NCBI RefSeq assembly: GCF_008386495.1
Contig: NZ_VTHJ01000019.1
Span: 39,775-103,774 of the forward strand
DNA length: 64,000 nucleotides
Source: Streptomyces tailanensis
GTDB lineage: Bacteria > Actinomycetota > Actinomycetes > Streptomycetales > Streptomycetaceae
Direction of reading: 5' to 3'
Shown: positions 16,474 through 25,357 of the stretch, in pieces
Layout of the letters: every line of letters starts with the position of its first letter
How positions within the stretch are numbered: position 1 is the stretch's first letter
Made by a program: the position numbers and the translations under genes
Notes under the pieces: generated by a model
Databases searched by the model: none
The model's input: the letters and a program-made list of their open reading frames with translations, nothing else
Told to the model about the DNA's origin: nothing

Positions 16474-18120
16474 ATGGCAGCCGGTACCCATGCAGTGACC
16501 AATCAGGCTCCGCCGCTGGTGGGCTATGACGCCTTCACCACCGACCGGGTCCTGGTAGAGGCGGTCGAGCGGCATCTGGCCGCCGGCCTCGTCGAGGAAG
16601 CGCGCGCGGAACTGTCGGGGCTCGGGCGCTCGGCGGGCTCCGCGCAGGTGCAGGAGTGGGCCAGGCTGGCCAACGAGAACCCCCCGAAGCTGCGCACGCA
16701 CGACCGGTACGGCAACCGGATCGACGAGGTCGAGTTCCACCCGTCCTGGCACCGGCTCCTCGGCAAAGGCGTGGCGGCCGGGCTCACGGCGGCCTGGGGG
16801 CGGCCCGGCGGGCACGTGCGACGCGCGGCCGGGTTCCTGGTCTGGAGCCAGGCCGAGGCGGGCAACGGCTGCCCCCTGTCCATGACCCACGCGGCGGTGC
16901 CCGCCCTGCGCACCGACCCGGCGCTCGCCGCCGAGTGGGAGCCACGGCTGACGGCCATGGTCTACGACGAGGATCTGCGGCCCGCGGCGCAGAAGGCCGG
17001 TGTCCTCTTCGGGATGGGCATGACGGAGAAGCAGGGCGGCAGCGACGTACGCGCCAACACGACGGCGGCACGGCCGCTCGCGGAGGACGGGACGTACGAG
17101 CTGACGGGGCACAAGTGGTTCTGCTCGGCACCGATGTCGGACGCTTTCCTGGTACTCGCCCAGGCGCCGGGCGGGTTGACGTGCTTCCTGGTGCCGCGGG
17201 CGCTGGCGGACGGCACGCGCAACGTGTTCCGGATCCAGCGCCTCAAGGACAAGCTGGGCAACCGGTCGAACGCCTCCGCCGAGGTCGAGTTCGCGGGGAC
17301 GTGGGCCCGGCGGGTCGGGGACGAGGGCCGGGGCGTGCGGACGATCATCGAGATGGTGGCCGCGACCCGGATGGACTGCGCGCTGGGCGCCGCCGCGCTG
17401 ATGCGGCAGGCGGTGGCGCAGGCGGCGCACCACTGCGCGTACCGGGAGGCGTTCGGCGCGAAGCTGATCGACAAGCCGCTGATGCGCAACGTCCTCGCGG
17501 ATCTGGCGCTGGAGTCGGAGGCGGCGACGACGCTGGCGATGCGGCTGGCGGCGGCGTACGACGCGGCTGAGGCTGGGGACGACGAAAGCGAGCGCTCGTT
17601 TTTGCGCCTGACGGTGCCGATCACCAAGTACTGGGTGACCAAGCGCAGCACCCCGACGGTCGTGGAGGCCTCCGAATGCCTCGGCGGCAACGGCTACGTC
17701 GAGGAGTCCGGCATGCCACGTCTGCTGCGCGAGTCGCCGCTCAACTCGATCTGGGAGGGCGCCGGAAACGTCCAGGCCCTCGACGTGCTGCGCGCCCTTC
17801 AGCGCGAACCGCGCGCTCTCGACGCCTACTTGAGGGAGGTCGGCCGCGCCCGCGGCGCCGACCACCGCCTCGACGGCGCCATCAAGAACCTGCTGACCGA
17901 ACTCGCCGACCTCGACGGCATCGAGGCCCGCGCCCGCCGCCTCGCGGAGCGCCTCGCCCTCGTTCTCCAGGGCGCCCTCCTCGTCCAGTACGCACCCCCG
18001 GCCGTCGCCGACGCGTTCTGCGCCTCCCGACTGGGCGGCGACTGGGGCTCGGCCTTCGGAACCCTGCCGCACACACTGGACCTGGCGTCCGTGGTGGAAC
18101 GGGCACGCCCGGTGCACTGA
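16474..18120 (+). CDS. acyl-CoA dehydrogenase, AidB-like
   Basis: A 548-residue flavoprotein of the acyl-CoA dehydrogenase superfamily. Length and motifs fit the AidB/isovaleryl-CoA-like subgroup: an N-terminal extension, FGMGMTEKQGGSDVRANTT (FAD-binding M-T-E-x-x-G-G-S-D), KWFCSAPMSDAF, and the C-terminal ECLGGNGYVEESGMPRLLRE. E. coli AidB responds to alkylation stress; actinobacterial homologues often act in general acyl-CoA metabolism, so the name is by family only. ATG 16474 is the first good start. It stands alone, followed by a likely hairpin terminator. Confidence 0.85.
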   Translation: MAAGTHAVTNQAPPLVGYDAFTTDRVLVEAVERHLAAGLVEEARAELSGLGRSAGSAQVQEWARLANENPPKLRTHDRYGNRIDEVEFHPSWHRLLGKGVAAGLTAAWGRPGGHVRRAAGFLVWSQAEAGNGCPLSMTHAAVPALRTDPALAAEWEPRLTAMVYDEDLRPAAQKAGVLFGMGMTEKQGGSDVRANTTAARPLAEDGTYELTGHKWFCSAPMSDAFLVLAQAPGGLTCFLVPRALADGTRNVFRIQRLKDKLGNRSNASAEVEFAGTWARRVGDEGRGVRTIIEMVAATRMDCALGAAALMRQAVAQAAHHCAYREAFGAKLIDKPLMRNVLADLALESEAATTLAMRLAAAYDAAEAGDDESERSFLRLTVPITKYWVTKRSTPTVVEASECLGGNGYVEESGMPRLLRESPLNSIWEGAGNVQALDVLRALQREPRALDAYLREVGRARGADHRLDGAIKNLLTELADLDGIEARARRLAERLALVLQGALLVQYAPPAVADAFCASRLGGDWGSAFGTLPHTLDLASVVERARPVH

Positions 18121-18182
18121 GCCCCGGCCGGCCCGAGTGACCTCTTTCGAGTGGTACGGCACAGGAGTCGTACGGCACGGGA

Positions 18183-18208
18183 GTGGTGCTGCGCCGACAC
18201 GGCACCAC
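18183..18208 (+). terminator. hairpin after the acyl-CoA dehydrogenase gene
   Basis: GTGGTGC (18183-18189) pairs with GCACCAC (18202-18208) across a 12-nt loop, 60 bp past the stop codon. There is no T tract, as is common in this GC range. The 279-bp gap 18121-18399 holds otherwise only a short imperfect direct repeat (GTACGGCAC twice) and the next gene's promoter. Confidence 0.4.
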
Positions 18209-18399
18209 CCCCGTCCTGTCCGGCCCCGATGATCGGAGCGCACGCCCCACTGGGGCGACGTTGAACAAGTGTCAAGGACCACACGGCCGTTCGCCAGGGT
18301 TGCAGGGGGTTGCAAGTCGTCTGCGTTCTGTGGCCGAAGTGTGCCCCTCCGTGGCCGAGGAGCGGCAGACTATGAAACCCGCACCAAGGGGAGGAACGA

Positions 18400-19692
18400 G
18401 TGGCGCACTCGCCGATGGATGTCACGCGGCTCACCGCCACGGACGCCGCCCGTGCGGCACGGGTACTCAGCGACGTACGCGCCTCCGCGCTCTCCGACCC
18501 CGACAGACGTCCCAGACCCGCCCCGCGCGCGGCGATCCGGGAGTCCTGGGACCGCATGCTGCACAGCGGGATCGACCCCGACCACGACTTCCGGGCGGAC
18601 CTGCTCAGCCGCGACGAGGTGGAGCACCGCCGCCAGACATCACCGCTGCGCCAGGTACTGCCGGTCCTGCGCGAAGGCCTGCTGGCCCTCACGGACACCG
18701 CGCAGCACATCATGATGGTCGCGGACGCCGACGCCCGGGTGCTGTGGCGGGAGGGCAGCACGGCGGTGCTCCGCAAGGCCGACGGGCAGGGACTCGGGAT
18801 CGGCGCGGACTGGCGCGAGGAGACGGTGGGCACCAACGGTGTGGGCACCCCGCTCGTGTCCCGCCGGCCCGTACAGGTCTTCTCCGCCGAGCACTTCGTA
18901 CGCGCCCTGCACTCCTGGACCTGCACCGGAGCCCCCATCACCGACCCGCGCGACGGCCGGCTCCTCGGCGCGGTGGACATCAGCGGCCCCCTGGAGACCC
19001 TGCACCCCTCCACCCTCGCGCTGGTGGACTCGGTCGCCAAACTCGCCCAGGCCCGTCTGCGTGACCTCCACCTGACCTCGCTGGAACAACTGCGGGCGGT
19101 GGCGGCCCCGGTGCTGGCCCGCATCGACGGCCGCGCGATCGCCGTCGACAGGGACGGCTGGACGGCCACGGTCACCGGCATGCCGTACACCAACCGCCTG
19201 GCCCTGCCCGATCCCGTCTCGCCGGGCCGCTGCTGGCTGCCCACCCTCGGCCTCTGCTGGGTCGAACCCCTCCCCTCCGGCTGGCTGATACGCCCTACCG
19301 CGGACCCGCCCCCCGCCTCCACCGCCACCCACATCACCCTCGACCTCGCGCACCCGCGCCGCTGGACCGTCACCGTCGCCGGCTGCACCGGCTCCTGGAC
19401 CCATGGCCTCACCCCCCGCCACGCCGAACTCCTCTACCTCCTCGCCCTCCACCGCGGCGGCCGCAGCGCCTCCGCCCTGGCCGACGACATGTTCGGCGAC
19501 CCCTCCCGCACCGTCACCGTCCGCGCCGAGATGTCCCGTGTACGCCGCTACCTCGGCGCCTTCCTCGACCACCGGCCGTACCGTTTCACCGAACGCGCCA
19601 AGGTCGAAGTCCTCCTCCCTGAAAGCCCGTTGGACCTGCTGCCGCACTCGGTGGCACCGGGAGTGGTACGCGCCCGAGCGGCCTCGGTGTGA
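18400..19692 (+). CDS. GAF-domain transcriptional regulator
   Basis: A 430-residue regulator. Residues 35-110 resemble the N-terminus of AcoR-type activators (RAAIRESWDRMLHSGIDPDH) and are followed by a GAF sensor to about 235 (GTNGVGTPL, DITDP-like blocks). The sigma-54 ATPase module of AcoR is absent. Instead the C-terminal 120 residues carry a winged or bacterial-activator-like helix-turn-helix (TPRHAELLYLLALHRGGRS, SRVRRYLGAFL). GTG 18400 follows a good AAGGGGAGGAA. Similar proteins in streptomycetes sit near aldehyde/alcohol dehydrogenase genes, none of which is here, so the target is unknown. Confidence 0.8.
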   Translation: MAHSPMDVTRLTATDAARAARVLSDVRASALSDPDRRPRPAPRAAIRESWDRMLHSGIDPDHDFRADLLSRDEVEHRRQTSPLRQVLPVLREGLLALTDTAQHIMMVADADARVLWREGSTAVLRKADGQGLGIGADWREETVGTNGVGTPLVSRRPVQVFSAEHFVRALHSWTCTGAPITDPRDGRLLGAVDISGPLETLHPSTLALVDSVAKLAQARLRDLHLTSLEQLRAVAAPVLARIDGRAIAVDRDGWTATVTGMPYTNRLALPDPVSPGRCWLPTLGLCWVEPLPSGWLIRPTADPPPASTATHITLDLAHPRRWTVTVAGCTGSWTHGLTPRHAELLYLLALHRGGRSASALADDMFGDPSRTVTVRAEMSRVRRYLGAFLDHRPYRFTERAKVEVLLPESPLDLLPHSVAPGVVRARAASV

Positions 19693-19836
19693 GGGATCTC
19701 CCTGTATTTCCTGCGTCGGCGGGGTGACACGTGGCCCACTGACGTAGCATCCCTTCCAGGCCACCCCACCTACCCCTCCGTCAAGGTCCTGATGACGGGA
19801 GGCAGTTGGCCCGCGCCATCCCGGGAGGTTGGTTGT

Positions 19837-21189
19837 ATGAAGCACCGCGGCAGGCACCGTCGACAGAGGAGAGGGCGCGCGCTGCGTGCCTCTCTGGCGG
19901 GGACCGCGCTGGCGCTCACGGCGGCGGCCACGTTGATCAGCACGTCTCAGGCGGCGGGGAGCGGTACGCCGGGCGCCCTGTCCTCAATCACCTCCTCCTC
20001 CCAACTACGTGAGTTCCAGCTGCGCGAGAGCCTCGTCGACGAGACCGCCCTCGACTCGCTCGCCTCGGAGATGGGCGGCGGTGTCGGTGTCGACGAGGTG
20101 CTGCGCAGCGCCAACCACACGATGCGCACCGAGGCCGACTGCTACGACACCGAGAAGGCCGCCCTGCCCGTCGAGCCAGCGGTCGCCCGCGCGTACTGCT
20201 GGGAGTCCGGCGACGCCGTCAACGACAAGTGGCTGCCCCAGTCCGTCACCACCTCCCGCGACAACCGGGTCATCGCCTCCGGGTGGACGCACACGGAGCG
20301 CACCGCCGCCGACGGGGCGGACGAGGAAGGCATCGCCAGGGTCGCCTTCGTCGACGCGAGCGATCCGGCGAACCTCACCTACCGGTGGACCCTCCTCGTC
20401 GTCCCGAAGGCCGACGGCGACGGATTCGAGGCCGTGCGTTCCGGGCTCGGCGGTATGGCCTGGTACGAGGACAAGCTGATCGTCACCGCGCGGAGCTCCG
20501 AGAGCACCGGACGGCAGGACGACTCCCTCTATGTCTTCGACCTCCGCAACTTCCTCCGTGCGGATGTGACCGACAGCGATGCCATCGGCAGGGTCGGCGA
20601 CGGCTGGTCGGCCCATCACTACCGGTACGTGCTGCCGGCGGCCGCCTCGTACAGCCCGTCGTCCGGCGGCGGCTGTGACGCGCGCGACAACGACGGGGTG
20701 CCCTGCTTCGGCTCCCTCTCGCTCGACCGGACGTCGACGCCCCCCAGCGTGGTCGCGAGTGAGTGGTTCCGGCCGAGCCATGAGGAGCCCGCCCGCGTCT
20801 GGCGCTACGACCTCGACATCACCCCCGAGCGCGCCGGTCTGCTCACCACCACCGGGGCCCGGAGCGACGTCGACGCGGTCCAGGCGTACGAGACGGAGTC
20901 CGCGGGCGTCCAGGGTGTCCTCTCTCACAAGGGCGACTGGTATGTCGCTCAGGACGGCCGGGACCGAGAGGTGCGCGGCTCGTTGTGGCGTCAGGACGAG
21001 GACGGCGCGCGGGCCGCCAAGTGCACGGGAGACGACGCGGGGAGCAAGGCGTACGCCTGCTGGGGGCGGCACACCGCCTCCCTCTCGTACTCGCCGGTGA
21101 CCGGCGAGGTGTGGACGCTCACCGATCCGATCCCGGCGCGCGTGCTGTACGCGGTGAGGTTGGCGAAGGTCGACAACGCGCTGGGCTGA
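19837..21189 (+). CDS. secreted protein of unknown function
   Basis: A 450-residue protein with a basic signal peptide (MKHRGRHRRQRRGRALRASL) and cleavage predicted after the TSQAAG region. The mature part is acidic and rich in Asp/Ser/Gly, with scattered cysteines (ADCYDTE, RAYCWES, CDARDNDGVPC, KCTGDDAGSKAYACW) that suggest several disulfides. Repeated blocks such as YDLDITPERAGLL and SLSYSPVTGEVWTLTD suggest a beta-propeller. I do not recognise a catalytic motif. ATG 19837 is chosen for the upstream GGGAGG and the signal peptide. Confidence 0.75.
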   Translation: MKHRGRHRRQRRGRALRASLAGTALALTAAATLISTSQAAGSGTPGALSSITSSSQLREFQLRESLVDETALDSLASEMGGGVGVDEVLRSANHTMRTEADCYDTEKAALPVEPAVARAYCWESGDAVNDKWLPQSVTTSRDNRVIASGWTHTERTAADGADEEGIARVAFVDASDPANLTYRWTLLVVPKADGDGFEAVRSGLGGMAWYEDKLIVTARSSESTGRQDDSLYVFDLRNFLRADVTDSDAIGRVGDGWSAHHYRYVLPAAASYSPSSGGGCDARDNDGVPCFGSLSLDRTSTPPSVVASEWFRPSHEEPARVWRYDLDITPERAGLLTTTGARSDVDAVQAYETESAGVQGVLSHKGDWYVAQDGRDREVRGSLWRQDEDGARAAKCTGDDAGSKAYACWGRHTASLSYSPVTGEVWTLTDPIPARVLYAVRLAKVDNALG

Positions 21190-21235
21190 GCCACCCGCCT
21201 TGGAAGCGGGCCGAGCCTCATGATTTTCTGACCTC

Positions 21236-21802
21236 ATGAGCAGCAGCACGGTCACCACGTGGTCCCTGGAGCAGACGTCCCCGAGCGACCTCCTCCCCGC
21301 CGCCGCCCCCGACGGCGACGACGTCCATATCGTCCGCTCCGAGGTCCCCTCCCCCGAGTTCAGCCGGTTCCTCTATGCCTCGGTCGGCGGCGACATCCGC
21401 TGGGTCGACCGGCTGTCGTGGTCGTACGCCCGCTGGCAGGAGCACCTGGACCGGCCCGGAGTGGAGACGTGGGTCGCGTACGACCGGGGCACGCCCGCGG
21501 GATATGTGGAGTTCGAGCCGCAGGACGACGGTGTGGTGGAGATCGGGTACTTCGGGCTGATCCCCGCGTTCCGGGGCCGGCGCATCGGCGGGCATCTGCT
21601 GTCGTACGCGACTGCCCGGGCCTGGGACCTCGCCGACCGCCGGCCGGGGCTGCCGCCCACCAAGCGGGTCTGGCTCCACACCTGCACCCGGGACGGCGAG
21701 CACGCCATGGGCAACTACCTGCGGCGGGGCTTCAAGCTGTTCGACACCAAGGTGACGGAGGAGGCGGACGTGGCCACGCCGGGACCCTGGCCGGGGGCCT
21801 AG
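21236..21802 (+). CDS. GNAT family N-acetyltransferase
   Basis: A 188-residue acetyltransferase with the acetyl-CoA-binding motif A IGYFGLIPAFRGRRIGGHLL and a late motif B (RRGFKLFDTK). The first 45 residues are a variable extension. Such proteins acetylate small molecules or protein N-termini; nothing here fixes the substrate. It lies 46 bp after the secreted protein and before the sulfur-assimilation promoter region. Confidence 0.85.
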   Translation: MSSSTVTTWSLEQTSPSDLLPAAAPDGDDVHIVRSEVPSPEFSRFLYASVGGDIRWVDRLSWSYARWQEHLDRPGVETWVAYDRGTPAGYVEFEPQDDGVVEIGYFGLIPAFRGRRIGGHLLSYATARAWDLADRRPGLPPTKRVWLHTCTRDGEHAMGNYLRRGFKLFDTKVTEEADVATPGPWPGA

Positions 21803-21839
21803 GGATCATTCCCGGAGCGACCATGACGCACATCACACC

Positions 21840-21856
21840 GTCTCGGCATGCGAGAC
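21840..21856. promoter_or_regulatory. palindrome upstream of the sulfur-assimilation leader
   Basis: GTCTCG-GCATG-CGAGAC is a perfect inverted repeat 63 bp before the leader-peptide start, within the only intergenic gap in front of the sulfite-reductase operon. Position suits an operator for the operon. Which regulator would bind is unknown. Confidence 0.4.
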
Positions 21857-21918
21857 ATCTCTGTCCGGAATGTGGATGATGGTGGACTGAGTCTAAAGAG
21901 CCGTGCCACGCTTCCGTC

Positions 21919-22002
21919 ATGTCTGGAACTGGAATTGCCTTGGTGAGTCGGCGGCACGTCGACCTCGGCCGCGTCTCCAGCGCCATGTGTCCGGCGAGCT
22001 GA
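21919..22002 (+). CDS. cis-acting leader peptide of the sulfur-assimilation operon
   Basis: A 27-residue frame starting at ATG 21919 with the run VSRRHVDLGRVSSAMC near its end. This RRHVDL...RVSSA-C pattern is the signature of the attenuation leader peptides that precede sulfur-assimilation and related operons in streptomycetes. The near-terminal cysteine codon fits cysteine-sensing by ribosome pausing, which is inference. The 124 bp between its stop and the reductase ATG contain an imperfect stem-loop around 22057-22083 that could serve as the switch. It is too short to be found by usual gene length cut-offs. Confidence 0.75.
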   Translation: MSGTGIALVSRRHVDLGRVSSAMCPAS

Positions 22003-22126
22003 GACCCGCAGCACTGCCGCTTCCCGTTCCTCGCATCTCCTCTCCCGCGCAACGTCGCGCACGTATGCCCATATGCACGCGCGCAGGTAAGAGCCGCTTC
22101 CCGCCTGTCCCGAAGGACGTACAACC

Positions 22127-23818
22127 ATGGCCGCCACCCCGCAGAACTCCGCCACGCCCCGCCGCAAGGTGAGCCGTCACCGTGGCGAAGGACAGTGGGC
22201 CGCGGGACACTTCACCCCGCTGAACGGCAACGAGCAGTTCAAGAAGGACGACGACGGTCTCAATGTGCGGACACGCATTGAGACGATCTACTCGAAGCGC
22301 GGCTTCGACTCGATCGACCCCAACGACCTGCGCGGCCGGATGCGCTGGTGGGGGCTGTACACCCAGCGCAAGCCCGGGATCGACGGCGGCAAGACCGCGA
22401 TCCTGGAGCCGGAGGAGCTGGACGACGAGTACTTCATGCTGCGGGTGCGCATCGACGGCGGTCGGCTCACCACCCAGCAGCTACGGGTGATCGGTGAGAT
22501 CTCGCAGGAGTTCGCGCGGGGCACGGCCGACATCACCGACCGGCAGAACGTGCAGTACCACTGGATCCGGGTCGAGGACGTCCCCGAGATCTGGGAGCGG
22601 CTGGAGGCCGTGGGACTGTCCACGACCGAGGCCTGCGGTGACACGCCCCGTGTGATCATCGGCTCGCCCGTCGCGGGGATCGCCGCGGACGAGATCATCG
22701 ACGGCACCCCGGCCATGGAGGAGATCCACCGGCGGATCGTCGGCAACAAGGACTTCTCCAACCTGCCCCGCAAGTTCAAGTCCGCGATCTCCGGCTCCCC
22801 GCTGCTGGACGTGGCGCACGAGATCAACGACATCGCCTTCGTCGGTGTCCGCCACCCCGAGCACGGCCCCGGCTTCGACGTCTGGGTCGGCGGCGGTCTG
22901 TCCACCAACCCCAAGATCGGGCAGCGGCTCGGCACGTGGGTGCCGCTGGACGAGGTCGCGGACGTCTACGAGGGCGTCATCTCGATCTTCCGTGACTACG
23001 GCTACCGGCGCCTGCGTACGCGCGCTCGCCTGAAGTTCCTGCTCGCCGACTGGGGCACGGAGAAGTTCCGTCAGGTGCTGGAGGACGAGTACCTCAAGCG
23101 CAAGCTGATCGACGGCCCCGCCCCGGACCAGCCGGTGGCGCGCTGGCGCGACCACGTCGGTGTGCACCAGCAGAACGACGGCCGGTACTACGTCGGGTTC
23201 GCCCCGCGGGTCGGCCGTGTCGACGGGACCACGCTCACGAAGATCGCCGACCTCGCGGAGGCGCACGGCTCGGGCCGGGTCCGTACGACCGTCGAGCAGA
23301 AGATGATCGTGCTCGACGTCACCGAGGACCAGGTCGACTCGCTCGTGGCGGGTCTTGAGGCGATGGACCTCACCACCAAGCCCTCCCCGTTCCGGCGGGG
23401 CACGATGGCCTGCACCGGCATCGAGTACTGCAAGCTCGCGATCGTCGAGACGAAGGCGCGCGGCGCCTCGCTGATCGACGAACTGGAGCGCCGGATCCCG
23501 GACTTCGACGAGCCGATCACCATCAACATCAACGGCTGTCCGAACGCCTGCGCCCGTATCCAGGTGGCGGACATCGGTCTCAAGGGACAGCTCGTCCTCA
23601 ACGACCAGGGCGAGCAGGTCGAGGGCTTCCAGGTGCACCTGGGCGGCGCGCTCGGCCTGGAGGCCGGGTTCGGCCGCAAGGTGCGTGGCCTGAAGGTCAT
23701 TTCCGAGGAGCTGCCCGACTACATCGAGCGCGTCCTGAAGCGGTTCCAGGAGCAGCGCGAGGACGGCGAGCGGTTCGCCACCTGGGTCACCCGGGCCAGC
23801 GAGGAGGCACTGTCGTGA
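22127..23818 (+). CDS. ferredoxin-dependent sulfite reductase
   Basis: A 563-residue siroheme/4Fe-4S enzyme that reduces sulfite to sulfide in the cytoplasm. The two nitrite/sulfite reductase halves are visible, and the cluster ligands are Cys429 and Cys435 (TGIEYCK) with Cys471 and Cys475 (NGCPNACAR), i.e. C-X5-C and C-X3-C. Related proteins are annotated either as nitrite or sulfite reductase; the cys genes immediately downstream decide for sulfite. ATG 22127 follows GAAGGA. The stop overlaps the next start (GTGA, 23815-23818). Confidence 0.92.
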   Translation: MAATPQNSATPRRKVSRHRGEGQWAAGHFTPLNGNEQFKKDDDGLNVRTRIETIYSKRGFDSIDPNDLRGRMRWWGLYTQRKPGIDGGKTAILEPEELDDEYFMLRVRIDGGRLTTQQLRVIGEISQEFARGTADITDRQNVQYHWIRVEDVPEIWERLEAVGLSTTEACGDTPRVIIGSPVAGIAADEIIDGTPAMEEIHRRIVGNKDFSNLPRKFKSAISGSPLLDVAHEINDIAFVGVRHPEHGPGFDVWVGGGLSTNPKIGQRLGTWVPLDEVADVYEGVISIFRDYGYRRLRTRARLKFLLADWGTEKFRQVLEDEYLKRKLIDGPAPDQPVARWRDHVGVHQQNDGRYYVGFAPRVGRVDGTTLTKIADLAEAHGSGRVRTTVEQKMIVLDVTEDQVDSLVAGLEAMDLTTKPSPFRRGTMACTGIEYCKLAIVETKARGASLIDELERRIPDFDEPITININGCPNACARIQVADIGLKGQLVLNDQGEQVEGFQVHLGGALGLEAGFGRKVRGLKVISEELPDYIERVLKRFQEQREDGERFATWVTRASEEALS

Positions 23819-24030
23819 GCGAGCGGGCCGCCCCCTTCTACTGCCCCTACTGCGGTGACGAGGACCTGCGCCCCAACGAAGAGGGATGGGGGTCCCCCCG
23901 CGCGAGCGCAGCCGAGCGTGGGGGAGGCGCGTGGGAATGCGGAGCCTGCAATCGAGCCTTCCAGTTGAAGTTCCTCGGGCTGCTCGCCCGGGGGCTGCAA
24001 CGAGCCGACAGCGGAGGGGATCACATATGA
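23815..24030 (+). CDS. small zinc-ribbon protein of the sulfur operon, with in-frame repeat insertion
   Basis: A 71-residue protein with two CxxC pairs (YCPYCGDEDLRPNEEG and WECGACNRAFQLKF) that should bind one zinc. A protein of this kind is typically found between sulfite reductase and cysH in streptomycetes; its role is unknown. Between the two pairs lies a stretch WGSPRASAAERGGG encoded by a copy of an interspersed palindromic repeat (23885-23926) that keeps the frame open. Both neighbours overlap it by 4 bp, so it is tightly coupled in translation. Confidence 0.8.
   Translation: MSERAAPFYCPYCGDEDLRPNEEGWGSPRASAAERGGGAWECGACNRAFQLKFLGLLARGLQRADSGGDHI
23885..23926 (+). repeat. palindromic repeat unit inside a coding sequence
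   Basis: The segment GGGGGTCCCCCCGCGCGAGC and following GCAGCCGAGCGTGGGGGAG matches two other copies in the window (48842-48881 and 48932-48974) with only a few changes. It lies inside the zinc-ribbon gene and is read through in frame. GGGGGT...CCCC and CTCG-like inner bases give it a hairpin shape. Confidence 0.75.
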
Positions 24031-24782
24031 CGACCGTTCAGGCGGATTCGGACACATCCCTGGACGACGAGGACCCGGCCGACCCCGAGGCGGCGAAGCG
24101 TGCGGAGCTCAAGGCGCTCGCCGAGCAGGCCGGCCGTGATCTGGAGGACGCCTCGGCGCTTGAGATCCTCCAGTGGGCCGTGGACACCTTCGGCAAGCGC
24201 TTCTGTGTGACCTCCTCCATGGAGGACGCCGTGGTCGCGCACCTCGCCTCCCGGGCCAGGCCCGGTGTGGACGTGGTGTTCCTCGACACCGGCTACCACT
24301 TCCCGGAGACGATCGGCACCCGGGACGCGGTCGAGGCCGTGATGGATGTGAACGTCCTCACGATCACCCCGCGTCAGACGGTCGCCGAGCAGGACGCCGA
24401 GTACGGGCCCAAGTTGCACGACCGCGACCCGGACCTGTGCTGCTTCCTGCGCAAGGTCAAGCCGCTCGAAGAGGGCCTGACCCGGTTCGACGCGTGGGCG
24501 ACCGGCCTGCGCCGCGACGAGTCCGAGACCCGGGCGAACACCCCTGTGGTCGGCTGGGACGAGAAGCGCGGCAAGGTCAAGATCTCCCCGATCGCGCGCT
24601 GGACCCAGGACGACGTGGACGCCTACGTCGCCGAGCACGGAGTGCTCACCAACCCCCTGCTCATGGACGGCTACACGTCCGTGGGCTGCGCCCCCTGCAC
24701 CCGCCGTGTCGCCGACGGCGAGGACGCGCGTGCCGGCCGTTGGGCGGGCAGTGCCAAGACCGAGTGCGGACTGCACCTGTGA
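24027..24782 (+). CDS. cysH: APS/PAPS reductase
   Basis: A 251-residue CysH that reduces activated sulfate to sulfite using thioredoxin. It shows the nucleotide-binding SSMEDAVVAHL (residues 63-73), LDTGYHFPET (87-95) and RRDES (162-166), and the catalytic cysteine in ECGLHL (Cys247). Cys138-Cys139 and Cys221-x-x-Cys224 are the four ligands of the 4Fe-4S cluster found in APS-type reductases, so APS is the likelier substrate. ATG 24027 overlaps the previous stop and follows GGAGGGG. Confidence 0.92.
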   Translation: MTTVQADSDTSLDDEDPADPEAAKRAELKALAEQAGRDLEDASALEILQWAVDTFGKRFCVTSSMEDAVVAHLASRARPGVDVVFLDTGYHFPETIGTRDAVEAVMDVNVLTITPRQTVAEQDAEYGPKLHDRDPDLCCFLRKVKPLEEGLTRFDAWATGLRRDESETRANTPVVGWDEKRGKVKISPIARWTQDDVDAYVAEHGVLTNPLLMDGYTSVGCAPCTRRVADGEDARAGRWAGSAKTECGLHL

Positions 24783-24820
24783 CCGCCATCACTGTGCCTG
24801 TGACGAACCAGGAGAACAAA

Positions 24821-25357
24821 GTGACGACCGGAGCCACCGTCTGGCTCACGGGTCTGCCGAGCGCCGGCAAGACCACCATCGCGTACGAGCTCGCGGGCCT
24901 GCTGCGCGAGGAGGGCCACCTCGTCGAGGTGCTCGACGGCGACGAGATCCGTGAGTTCCTCACCGCCGACCTCGGCTTCAGCCGTGCCGACCGGCACACC
25001 AACGTGCAGCGCATCGGCTTCCTCGCCGACATGCTCGCCCGTAACGGCGTCAAGGCGCTGGTGCCGGTCATCGCGCCGTACGCCGACAGCCGCGAGGCCG
25101 TCCGCAAGCGGCACGACGCGAGCGGCGCCGCCTACATCGAGGTGCATGTGGCCACGCCGGTCGAGGTGTGCTCCGTACGCGATGTGAAGGGGCTGTACGC
25201 CAAGCAGGCCGCCGGTGAGATCTCCGGGCTGACCGGGGTCGACGACCCGTACGAGGCGCCCGAGAACCCCGATCTGCGCATCGAGTCGCAGGACCAGACG
25301 GTGCGGGAGTCCGCGGCGCTGGTCCACAAGCTGCTCACCGAGAGGGGTCTGGCATGA
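24821..25357 (+). CDS. cysC: adenylylsulfate kinase
   Basis: A 178-residue kinase that phosphorylates APS to PAPS. The P-loop GLPSAGKTT is at 11-19 and the family block FSRADRHTNVQRIGFLADML follows. GTG 24821 is chosen because AGGAG lies 6 nt before it; a GTG overlapping the cysH stop at 24779 would add 14 residues without an RBS. It overlaps cysD by 4 bp. With an iron-sulfur CysH next door, CysC may mainly supply PAPS for sulfation or an alternative route. Confidence 0.9.
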   Translation: MTTGATVWLTGLPSAGKTTIAYELAGLLREEGHLVEVLDGDEIREFLTADLGFSRADRHTNVQRIGFLADMLARNGVKALVPVIAPYADSREAVRKRHDASGAAYIEVHVATPVEVCSVRDVKGLYAKQAAGEISGLTGVDDPYEAPENPDLRIESQDQTVRESAALVHKLLTERGLA

